From an uncultured Muribaculaceae bacterium (GTDB taxonomy: Bacteria; Bacteroidota; Bacteroidia; Bacteroidales; Muribaculaceae): 8,944 nt of DNA. Both the position numbers and the translations under genes were made by a program. This document shows positions 1 through 6,251 of the stretch, in pieces. Location: the NCBI GenBank assembly GCA_905207535.1, contig CAJLLX010000085.1, forward strand, positions 1-8,944. The letters run 5' to 3'. The number at the start of each line of letters is the position of its first letter. The stretch's first letter is position 1. The notes below the pieces were generated by a model. It was not told where the DNA came from. It was given only the letters and a program-made list of their open reading frames with translations, and made no database searches.

Positions 1-767
1 CGGGCAAAGTAGAGTTCGGGGTCGTTGGCGTCGAGTTCGAGGCCGAGGGCTATGTCGTCGGCGGCGCGGGCGAGGTCGCCGGTGGTGAGGCGGCACATGG
101 CGCGGGCCGAATAGAGCACGGCGTCGGGTTTGGCCTTGATGAGGTCGGAGTAAAGCTCAATGGCGCGCTCGGTGTGGCCGGTGTTGGAGGCTATGAGGGC
201 CTCGAGGAGCTTGCCCTGCGGGTCGTTGGGGCGCAGCCGGGTGAAATGCGCGGCATCGGTGGCGGCTTCGTCATAGCGGTCGAGCTGCAGCAGCAGCGAG
301 GCGCGGTCGTGATAGGCGTCGGCGAAGGTGGAATCCATCTCCAGGATGAGGCTGTAGTCGCTGAGGGCATCCTCGGGCCGCTGCATTGCGGCGAGCACTC
401 GGGCGCGGTTTTTGAGTATCACCACCGACCGCGGGGCCATGGCGCGGGCCTCGGAGAGGGTGCGCAGGGCTATGGAGTCTTCGCCGGCGTAGAAGTGGAT
501 CATCCCCATGTTGGAGAGGAGCAGCACATTTTGCGGATTGGAGGGCTCGGTGCGCATGGCCTCCTGCAGGCATGCCAGCGCCTGAGGCCAGTTGCTTTTG
601 GCCACGGCCTCGTCGGCCCATTGCACAAGCTGCATATATCGGTTGGGGTCGTCGACGCGGGCGGGTTCGCCGCGCTCCACTCGCTCCTGTGCCTGCACTG
701 CGCAGGCGGCGAAGGAGAGCAAAAGCAGGAGCGCGAGACGGCGGGAGAGGTTGATTACGTTGTCCAT
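1..767 (-). CDS. Secreted tetratricopeptide-repeat protein, C-terminus off the left edge
   Basis: An open frame of 255 codons runs from the ATG at 767 to the window edge with no stop, so the C-terminus is missing. Residues 1-26 look like a signal peptide: RR at 9-10, a leucine-rich core at 11-17, and likely cleavage after VQA (24-26). Cys22 in FAAC is a weak alternative lipobox. From about residue 43 the protein is a run of roughly six TPR units of about 34 residues (near 43-76, 80-113, 116-147, 150-181, 184-215, 216-249). Each has the small residues and the closing proline of the motif, for example EAMRTEP, EARAMAP, HFTRLRP and DLIKAKP. TPR arrays hold protein-protein contacts, and a periplasmic scaffold or assembly role is inferred; the partner is unknown. 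Its first 13 bases overlap the end of the MATE gene, which suggests coupled translation. The family call is firm, the function is not. Confidence 0.85.
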   Translation of the reverse strand, partial: MDNVINLSRRLALLLLLSFAACAVQAQERVERGEPARVDDPNRYMQLVQWADEAVAKSNWPQALACLQEAMRTEPSNPQNVLLLSNMGMIHFYAGEDSIALRTLSEARAMAPRSVVILKNRARVLAAMQRPEDALSDYSLILEMDSTFADAYHDRASLLLQLDRYDEAATDAAHFTRLRPNDPQGKLLEALIASNTGHTERAIELYSDLIKAKPDAVLYSARAMCRLTTGDLARAADDIALGLELDANDPELYFA

Positions 768-2038
768 TTGTGATATCGGTAGAGGATGGTCTGAAGTATG
801 CCTCGCAGGGCGAGATAGCTGATGAAGGCGAGCCAGAGTGCGTGGTTGCCCATGTGGCTGCGCAGCGAGAAGTAGATGATGAAAAATGCGGCGGTAGCGC
901 CGGCCATGGAGATGAGCAGCTGACGGGTGAGGGTGGCGCCGATGTAGATGCCGTCCCAGCCGAAGGCGGCAAAGCCTGCAAAGGGCACCGTCACCGCCCA
1001 GAGGTAATAGTCGTGCGACGCCGCCACCACCCCCGCGTCGCCGGTGAGCAGATGCAGAAACCACTCTCCGCCAAAGAAATAGAGCGCGGTGAAGATTGCT
1101 GCCAACCCCGCACCCCAGCCGAAGATGCGCCTTATGCAGAGGCGCAGCGAACTGAAGTCGGCGGCGCCGACATATTTGCCCGCCAGGGCTTCGCCGGCGA
1201 AGGCAAAACCGTCCATCACGAACGAGAAGAGCAGAAACAGCTGCATCAGCAGGGTGTTGATGGCAAGGATCACTGGCCCGTTGGCCGCTCCGGCCTTGGT
1301 GAACCATAGGGTGACCAGGATGAGGCAGAGCGTGCGGAGCATCACCTCGGCATTGATGCGGAAGAAGCGGGCGAGGTCGGCGCCCCGCAGCAGCGCTCGC
1401 AGCCGCGGCATGCGCGGGCGGTAACGGCGTAGCAGACAGAGGCCGGTGATGAATCCTGTCCACTGGGCCACGAGGGTGCCGGTGGCCACGCCGGCTATCT
1501 GCCATCCGAGGCCGAAAACCAGCAGTAGACTCACGGCTATGTTGGTGATATTGATGAGGATAGAGGTCACCAGCAGCATCCGCGAGTTTTGCATCCCCAA
1601 AAACCAACCCGATAGGGCGTAGGTGCCGAGCACGGCGGGCGCGCCGTAGATGAGGATGCGGAAGTATCTGACAGCCAGCGCTCCGGTGGCCGGATCGGGG
1701 TCGACAAAACGGCTCAGAAGCATCTGTAGCGGCCATTGAAGCAGTATCATCACCCCTCCCACGCCTATGGCCACTGCGAGCGAGCGGTATAGCACCATCG
1801 AGGTAGCGCCGCTGTCGTGTGCTCCGAAGGCCTGTGCGGTGAGCCCCGAGGTGCCCCCGCGGAGGAAGGAGAAGAGCCAGTAGAGCATGTTGAACATCAC
1901 CCCGCCCACGGCGATGGCGCCGATGTAGACGGCGCTCCCCATGTGGCCCACGATGGCGGTGTCCACCAGTCCTAAGAGGGGAGTGGTGATGTTGGCCAGG
2001 ATGGATGGGATGGCGAGTGCAAGTATCTTTCTGTTCAT
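755..2038 (-). CDS. MATE-family efflux transporter, DinF-like subfamily
   Basis: This 427-residue inner-membrane protein has about twelve hydrophobic segments in two halves, the normal size and layout for MATE exporters, which expel drugs or metabolites in exchange for H+ or Na+. DinF-type hallmarks are visible: LVDTAIVGHMG at 24-34 in the first membrane segment, with the conserved Asp26; FLRGGTSGLTAQAFG at 58-72; and the second-half motif MDGFAFAGEALAG at 275-287. I chose the ATG at 2038 because the next upstream in-frame start (2113) would add 25 proline-rich residues that do not resemble a MATE N-terminus and would cover the structured leader. The gene lies 182 bp after the OPT gene and its stop lies inside the following TPR gene, so those last two are probably co-transcribed. 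The substrate cannot be told from sequence. Confidence 0.93.
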   Translation of the reverse strand: MNRKILALAIPSILANITTPLLGLVDTAIVGHMGSAVYIGAIAVGGVMFNMLYWLFSFLRGGTSGLTAQAFGAHDSGATSMVLYRSLAVAIGVGGVMILLQWPLQMLLSRFVDPDPATGALAVRYFRILIYGAPAVLGTYALSGWFLGMQNSRMLLVTSILINITNIAVSLLLVFGLGWQIAGVATGTLVAQWTGFITGLCLLRRYRPRMPRLRALLRGADLARFFRINAEVMLRTLCLILVTLWFTKAGAANGPVILAINTLLMQLFLLFSFVMDGFAFAGEALAGKYVGAADFSSLRLCIRRIFGWGAGLAAIFTALYFFGGEWFLHLLTGDAGVVAASHDYYLWAVTVPFAGFAAFGWDGIYIGATLTRQLLISMAGATAAFFIIYFSLRSHMGNHALWLAFISYLALRGILQTILYRYHKWTT

Positions 2039-2065
2039 TGGATGCGAAAACCGGGGGAAGTGAAG

Positions 2066-2105
2066 CCCCTCCTTGGAAAGCGGCGCGCCGGGAGGGCACG
2101 CCGCT
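2066..2105 (-). promoter_or_regulatory. GC-rich leader of the MATE gene with two competing stem-loops
   Basis: Two pairings use overlapping sequence. AGCGGCG at 2079-2085 pairs with CGCCGCT at 2099-2105, and CCCTCC at 2067-2072 pairs with GGAGGG at 2091-2096, so forming one blocks the other. The palindrome CGGCGCGCCG sits at 2081-2090. The block ends 28 bases before the MATE ATG and would be transcribed as its 5' leader. Mutually exclusive stems can work as attenuators, but GC-rich sequence also produces such pairings by chance, and no U-tract or leader peptide is evident. The regulatory role is inference. Confidence 0.22.
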
Positions 2106-2135
2106 GTTCTCAAAGGGGAATGTAATTCAAATGGC

Positions 2136-2154
2136 GCGGAGTCTATGGCTCCGC
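2136..2154. terminator. Small stem-loop between the OPT and MATE genes, possible terminator
   Basis: GCGGAGTC (2136-2143) and GGCTCCGC (2147-2154) form an 8-bp stem with a TAT loop and one T.G pair. The stem is better in plus-strand RNA, where T.G becomes U.G and TATCTTTT follows, than in minus-strand RNA, where the same position is a C.A mismatch with no U-run after it. All neighbouring genes are on the minus strand, so a role in ending OPT transcription is only possible, not shown. Confidence 0.25.
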
Positions 2155-2159
2155 TATCT

Positions 2160-2210
2160 TTTCAGTTTAGAAGCTGTCTTTCAGTTTAGAAGCTGTCTTT
2201 CTGAAGCTGT
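2160..2210. repeat. 19-bp tandem direct repeat, two perfect copies and a shortened third
   Basis: TTTCAGTTTAGAAGCTGTC occurs at 2160-2178 and again, identical and back to back, at 2179-2197. A third, shortened copy (TTTCTGAAGCTGT, 2198-2210) follows and runs into a T-tract at 2210-2217. The array sits just after the OPT stop codon and is AT-rich compared with its surroundings. It looks like slippage-prone non-coding sequence. Copy number may vary between strains. No function is evident. Confidence 0.9.
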
Positions 2211-2220
2211 TTTTTTTAGT

Positions 2221-4251
2221 TCAGGAGCGAGTGGACTTCTTCACGCGGCAGCTGTCGAACCACAGGTAGCCGATCAGCAGCCCGTAAGCGATGAGGCCGT
2301 AGATCTGGAGGGCACCCTCAGAGATGCCGCTCTCGTATTCAAAACCGAAGAAGCGGGTGAGGGCGGCAAATACGCCGAAGAGGGCGCCGCCGGCGATGAG
2401 GCCCGATGCGATGAGCGTACCGCGGTCGCGGCGACGGTCGCATACGGCCTTATCTTTGGAACTGTTGCTTACGAAGTAGGCGATGGCACCGCCTACGAGC
2501 AGCGGAGTGTTGAGCGATAGCGGGATGAACATGCCCAGGCAGAAGGCCAGCGCGGGCACTCCCAGCCAGTTGAGCAGCAGCGCCAGCACCACGCCGGTCA
2601 TGTAGAGGATCCAGGGGGTCTCTCCGCCCATCATGAGGGGTTCGATCACCTTGGCCATGGCGTTGGCCTGCGGAGCCACCAGGGCATTGTCGCCGGTGAA
2701 GCCGTATACCTTGTTGAGCACCAGGATCACGCCGCCGACGGTGGCTGCCGATACCAGGGTGCCGAGAAATTTCCACTGCTCCTGCTTGCGGGGTGTGGAG
2801 CCGAGCCAGTAGCCCACCTTGAGGTCGGTGACGAAGCCGCCGGCCATGCTGAGCGCCGTGCACACCACGCCGCCGATGACCATCGAGGCCACGATGCCGC
2901 TCGGGCCCTTGAGGCCGATGGCCACGAAGATGGCCGAGGCAATGATGAGGGTCATGAGGGTCATGCCGCTCACGGGGTTCGAGCCCACGATGGCTATGGC
3001 GTTGGCTGCCACTGTGGTGAAGAGGAAGGCGATGACGGTGACCACGATCCATGCCACGAAGGCCTGCCACCAGCTGTGGATCACGCCGAACCAGAAGAAG
3101 ATCAGCACTGCCACCAGCGCTATGGCGATGAAAAATACCACATGCTTCATGGAGATGTCCCACTGCCAGCGCACGGGCTTGGCATCAGCCTTAGCACCAC
3201 CCTTGAACTCGCGTCCGGCCAGTCCTACGGCCTGACGGATGATGGGCCACGACTTGACGATGCCGATGACACCGGCCATGGCGATGCCGCCGATGCCTAT
3301 CATGCGGGCATAGTTGGAGAAAATATCCTGCGAACTCATCGCGGCGATGGTCTCGTTGCCGTAAGTGCCCATCAGCGGGATCAGCACCCACCACACGAAG
3401 AAGGAGCCGGCGCAGATGATGAAGGCGTAGCGCAGACCGATGATATAGCCCAGACCGAGCACGGCGGCTCCTGTGTTGCAGCTGAGCACCAGTTTGGTCT
3501 TCTCGGCGATGGCGGCGCCCCACGAGCTGACGGCGGTGTTGAGCGTGCCGGCCCAGAAGCCGAAGGTCTCCACCACATAGTCGTAGATACCGCCTATGAG
3601 CGAGGCTATCACCAGCGTCTTGGCCTGCGAACCGCCCTCGGCGGCTCCGGCGCTCTGTCCGCTGGCCAGCACCTGTGTGGTGGCCGTGGCCTCGGGGAAG
3701 GGGTATTTGCCGTGCATATCCTTCACGAAATATTTGCGGAAGGGAATGAAGAAGAGGATGCCGAGGATGCCGCCCAGCAGCGAGCTGAGGAAGATCTGGA
3801 AGAAGCTGACGGTGATCTCGGGATATTTATCCTGAAGGATGTAGAGCGCGGGGAGGGTGAAGATGGCGCCGGCCACTATCACGCCCGAGCAGGCTCCGAT
3901 GCTCTGGATGATGACGTTCTGCCCCAGGGCATCCTTCTTGCGAAGTGCGCCCGAGAGGCCCACGGCGATGATGGCGATGGGGATGGCGGCCTCGAATACC
4001 TGCCCCACTTTCAGGCCCAGATAGGCGGCTGCGGCGCTGAAGATCACGCACAGCAGCAGGCCCATCGTGACGGAGTAGACGGTGACTTCGCGGTATTGCC
4101 GCGCGGGATGCATCATGGGCCGGTAGGTCTCGTCGTCGGCGAGCTCGCGAAACGCGTTCTCGGGCAGCTCCACGGGGTCGGCGTCGGCCATGAAGCCGTC
4201 GGCGGGTGCCGGGTCGGCGGGAAGATGCTCCTTTAAGTTCTCTTTTTTCAT
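2221..4251 (-). CDS. OPT-family oligopeptide transporter
   Basis: This 676-residue polytopic membrane protein belongs to the oligopeptide transporter (OPT) superfamily, whose members import small peptides, or metal chelates in the plant YSL branch, driven by protons. The N-terminal 55 residues are hydrophilic and rich in Pro and Asp; about fifteen hydrophobic segments follow. Recognisable family stretches are AAAAYLGLKVGQVFEAAIP (73-91), HGKYPFPEATATTQVLASG (180-198), and the signature SNPVSGMTLMTLI (424-436). The second half carries PLSLNTPLLVGGAIAY (577-592), typical of bacterial OPT proteins, and the length fits that group. The chosen start is the ATG at 4251; a TTG two codons upstream (4257) adds only two residues. 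The gene follows ssb by 62 bp with no clear promoter of its own, so it may be read from the ssb promoter. The transported peptide is unknown; nothing appears broken. Confidence 0.95.
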   Translation of the reverse strand: MKKENLKEHLPADPAPADGFMADADPVELPENAFRELADDETYRPMMHPARQYREVTVYSVTMGLLLCVIFSAAAAYLGLKVGQVFEAAIPIAIIAVGLSGALRKKDALGQNVIIQSIGACSGVIVAGAIFTLPALYILQDKYPEITVSFFQIFLSSLLGGILGILFFIPFRKYFVKDMHGKYPFPEATATTQVLASGQSAGAAEGGSQAKTLVIASLIGGIYDYVVETFGFWAGTLNTAVSSWGAAIAEKTKLVLSCNTGAAVLGLGYIIGLRYAFIICAGSFFVWWVLIPLMGTYGNETIAAMSSQDIFSNYARMIGIGGIAMAGVIGIVKSWPIIRQAVGLAGREFKGGAKADAKPVRWQWDISMKHVVFFIAIALVAVLIFFWFGVIHSWWQAFVAWIVVTVIAFLFTTVAANAIAIVGSNPVSGMTLMTLIIASAIFVAIGLKGPSGIVASMVIGGVVCTALSMAGGFVTDLKVGYWLGSTPRKQEQWKFLGTLVSAATVGGVILVLNKVYGFTGDNALVAPQANAMAKVIEPLMMGGETPWILYMTGVVLALLLNWLGVPALAFCLGMFIPLSLNTPLLVGGAIAYFVSNSSKDKAVCDRRRDRGTLIASGLIAGGALFGVFAALTRFFGFEYESGISEGALQIYGLIAYGLLIGYLWFDSCRVKKSTRS

Positions 4252-4267
4252 TTGCAAAATGTGTCAG

Positions 4268-4283
4268 GGCCGCGGTGGCGGCC
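4268..4283. other. GC-rich hairpin in the ssb-OPT spacer
   Basis: GGCCGC (4268-4273) and GCGGCC (4278-4283) form a perfect 6-bp stem with a GGTG loop, midway between the ssb stop and the OPT start. No U-run follows directly on the minus strand, so it does not qualify as a standard intrinsic terminator. It could weaken read-through or stabilise the ssb 3' end. The role is undetermined. The rest of this 62-bp spacer holds an ATTG-rich stretch (4289-4305) and nothing else I can name. Confidence 0.35.
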
Positions 4284-4313
4284 GAGGATTATTGATTGAT
4301 TATTGTGTCCGTG

Positions 4314-4679
4314 TCAGTTGGCCGGGGCGGCGGGTGCGCTGCCGGGGAGAGAGCGGGCGAGGATGTCGAAGCGCTCCACGATGATCTCGGTGACGCTGCG
4401 CTTGATGGCGTTGAAGTCCTGCCATACGCGGGTGCGGAGCTTCCCCTCGATATAGAGCTTGGTGCCCTTGGTGATGTAGCGCTCGGCGGTGCGGGCGAAG
4501 TCGTCCCACATGATGATATTGTGCCACTCGGTGATCTCGGGCACCCGAGCGCCGGAAGCGTCGGTGTAGGCCGGCTCGGAGGTGGCGAGGGTGAACCGCG
4601 CATAAGGCCTGTCGCCCACGTATTTCATCTCCGGGGCTTTGCCTACGTTTCCCACAAGTATCACTTTGTTTACAGACAT
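4314..4679 (-). CDS. ssb: Single-stranded DNA-binding protein without the acidic C-terminal tip
   Basis: This 121-residue protein is a single OB-fold SSB, which coats ssDNA during replication, repair and recombination. It opens with SVNKVILVGNVGKAPEMKY (2-20), as SSBs do, and keeps TEWHNIIMWDDFA (50-62), KGTKLYIEGKLRTRVW (71-86) and VTEIIVERFDIL (96-107). Trp52, Trp58 and Trp86 match the E. coli ssDNA-stacking residues Trp54, Phe60 and Trp88. The odd feature is the end: after residue 107 only a short Ala/Pro-rich tail (GSAPAAPAN) remains, with no acidic DDxPF tip, the usual docking point for partner proteins. That suggests a secondary SSB paralogue. The ATG at 4679 is chosen because the next upstream in-frame start (4703) falls inside the likely promoter box. 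The flanking OPT and flippase genes give no functional hint. Confidence 0.95.
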   Translation of the reverse strand: MSVNKVILVGNVGKAPEMKYVGDRPYARFTLATSEPAYTDASGARVPEITEWHNIIMWDDFARTAERYITKGTKLYIEGKLRTRVWQDFNAIKRSVTEIIVERFDILARSLPGSAPAAPAN

Positions 4680-4700
4680 GAGGGTACTGACTATGATTTG

Positions 4701-4708
4701 CAAAGGTA
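4701..4708 (-). promoter_or_regulatory. Bacteroidota -7 promoter box for ssb
   Basis: Read on the minus strand, 4708-4701 is TACCTTTG, an exact match to the TAnnTTTG -7 element used by the Bacteroidota primary sigma factor. Transcription would start near 4695, giving a leader of about 15 bases before the ssb ATG at 4679. I see no good TTTG -33 element at the usual distance; the inverted repeat at 4711-4729 occupies the region just upstream. The AT-rich composition contrasts with the flanking genes, as expected of a promoter. Confidence 0.6.
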
Positions 4709-4710
4709 GT

Positions 4711-4729
4711 TAACTTTTCGCAAAAGTTA
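4711..4729. repeat. Perfect inverted repeat next to the ssb promoter, possible operator
   Basis: TAACTTTT (4711-4718), CGC, then AAAAGTTA (4722-4729) form a perfect dyad with 8-bp arms. It lies 2 bp upstream of the TAnnTTTG box and 13 bp after the flippase stop. That position suits a repressor or activator site. As RNA it could form a weak AU-rich hairpin at the end of the flippase message, but it is too AT-rich for a strong intrinsic terminator. The symmetry is certain, the role is not. Confidence 0.5.
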
Positions 4730-4742
4730 TGGTTGGACGTTG

Positions 4743-6188
4743 TTAAAATGTTTTTTTCTTCTTGAAAACGTACTCTAAAAGCTCTTTTTGCACCTTGCTC
4801 CCCAAGAGATAGTTGAGCAGCAGGTAGAGTCCGGCGCCGGTGGCGAGCTGCAGGCCTAAAAGCGCCCAGCAGTTGGCCACCAGGGTGCTCTCCCATGCCG
4901 CTGCGGCCATAGTGGCGAGCGTGAGCAGCAGATAGGGGAGGTTGTCGCCGATGAAGGGGAGGGTGCGCCGGCCTATGATGGCCGAGGTGCGCACTGCCAT
5001 CACGCCCCAGGTGATGGCCGAGGCGGCTATCTGCCCCCAGAGCAGTATGCGGATACCCTGCACGGGGTCGGAGGGGGTGGAGAGGGCTATCATCGGGAAG
5101 CAGGCCACGAGAAACACCAGCGCGGCCACGTCGCGCAGCGTCTCCATACGCACCACTTCGCGCGTATGCGCCAGGGCGATGAGATAATTGTTGTAAAGCG
5201 CTACCAGTACGGTGAATACCCCCCTGAGCACCAGCAGCTGAAAGAGCGGTATGGCGGCATCCCACTTGGTGGAGAAGAGGCAGTGGAACCCCGGCGCGGC
5301 GCACACCATCAGCAGCCCCATGGCGGGGAGCAGGATGTAGGCGGTGAAGCGGTTCATCTTGGTGCTGACGCGCACGAAGCGCTCCGGATCGTCCTGCACC
5401 TGCGAGAGCCCCGGCAGGAAGGCCGAGGTGACGGTCTGCGAGATGGTGGTGATCCCCATTTTGCTCCATTTGTCGGCCTGCGAGTAGTAGCCCAGGGGCA
5501 CCAGGCCGGCGCGCATGCCTATCAGCAGCGAGTAGATGTTCTGAAAGATGGTGTTGAGCAGCGAGGTGGTCATCATGCCGGCTCCCACGCTGAAAAAGCT
5601 GCGCAGCGAGGCCATGGAAAAGCGCCACAGAGGCCTCCAGCGCGATGTGGTCCATAGCACGAGGACCTTGACGGCATTGATGGTGATGGTCTGCCACACC
5701 AGCGCCCAGGCGCCGAACCCCGTGAGCGCCAGTCCGATGCCCACAATCGCCCCCACGGTGAGCCCGAGGGCATTGGAGGCGGCCACCATGCGCACATCCA
5801 TCAGCTTCATCAGGCGGTTGGTCTGCACTATGGCGGCCGCATTGAGGATGAAACTGAGAAACATCACGCGGCTCAGGGGTATGAGCCTCTGGTCGTTGTC
5901 GAAGCAGAGCGCTATGAGCGGCGCGGCCAGCCACAGCACCACATATATGGCGCAGGCCATGGCGAGATTGAACCACAGCACCGTGGAGTAGTCGAGCCGC
6001 GAGGGGTGTTTGCGCTGTATCAGCGCATAGGAGAAGCCCGAGTCGACGAAAAGCGACGCAAAGGCCTGAAATACAAGGATTGCCCCGACAAGGCCGAAAT
6101 CCTCCTTGTCGAGTACATTGGCAAGTATCACCCCGGTGACGCCGTAGAGGAGTTGCGTGGTGAGCTTGTCTATGAGATTCCATTTCAC
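4743..6188 (-). CDS. Wzx/RfbX-type polysaccharide (lipid-linked glycan) flippase
   Basis: This polytopic inner-membrane protein of the MOP superfamily is of the kind that flips undecaprenyl-linked oligosaccharides for O-antigen, capsule or exopolysaccharide assembly. Family traits include WNLIDKLTTQL near the N-terminus, LDKEDFGLVGAILVF (26-40), FVDSGFSYALIQRK (47-60), LDYSTVLWFNLAMA (65-78), QNIYSLLIGMRAG, LGYYSQADKWS and LSQVQDDPERF. It has 10-14 hydrophobic segments and a lysine-rich end (KKKKTF). From the GTG at 6188 it has 481 residues. The same frame stays open to a TAA at 6249-6251, and the codons before the GTG encode SHSLKQRTARSV, which matches the N-terminus usual in these proteins (MSxxLKQKTxxGV). 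The aligned first codon at 6222-6224 is ATA, giving 493 residues if used. The true start is therefore uncertain. No glycosyltransferases lie in the window, so its glycan is unknown. Confidence 0.92.
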   Translation of the reverse strand: MKWNLIDKLTTQLLYGVTGVILANVLDKEDFGLVGAILVFQAFASLFVDSGFSYALIQRKHPSRLDYSTVLWFNLAMACAIYVVLWLAAPLIALCFDNDQRLIPLSRVMFLSFILNAAAIVQTNRLMKLMDVRMVAASNALGLTVGAIVGIGLALTGFGAWALVWQTITINAVKVLVLWTTSRWRPLWRFSMASLRSFFSVGAGMMTTSLLNTIFQNIYSLLIGMRAGLVPLGYYSQADKWSKMGITTISQTVTSAFLPGLSQVQDDPERFVRVSTKMNRFTAYILLPAMGLLMVCAAPGFHCLFSTKWDAAIPLFQLLVLRGVFTVLVALYNNYLIALAHTREVVRMETLRDVAALVFLVACFPMIALSTPSDPVQGIRILLWGQIAASAITWGVMAVRTSAIIGRRTLPFIGDNLPYLLLTLATMAAAAWESTLVANCWALLGLQLATGAGLYLLLNYLLGSKVQKELLEYVFKKKKTF

Positions 6189-6251
6189 CGACCGGGCGGT
6201 GCGTTGTTTCAGCGAGTGGCTTATGGCGATAGCGGTTTTAGCGGTTGATTA

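Noticed and set aside
2039..2113. N-terminal extension of the MATE protein to an upstream start at 2113
   Set aside because: The extra 25 residues (Pro-, Ser- and His-containing) are unlike MATE N-termini, and the DNA there is palindromic leader sequence. MNRKILALAIP at 2038 is the normal family start.
2160..2217. Possible CRISPR-type array
   Set aside because: The 19-bp copies are directly adjacent with no spacers, there are only two full units, and no cas gene is present.
3076..4236. Long plus-strand open frame (386 codons) opposite the OPT gene
   Set aside because: It is antisense to a well-conserved transporter, is rich in Gly/Asp/Glu/His as antisense reads of GC-rich genes tend to be, and matches no family I know.
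4300..6183. Minus-strand frame of 627 codons starting at the ATG at 6183, across the flippase and ssb
   Set aside because: It is the shifted frame of two real genes. Its Arg/His/Pro-rich product has no membrane segments or known motifs, while the flippase and SSB frames do.
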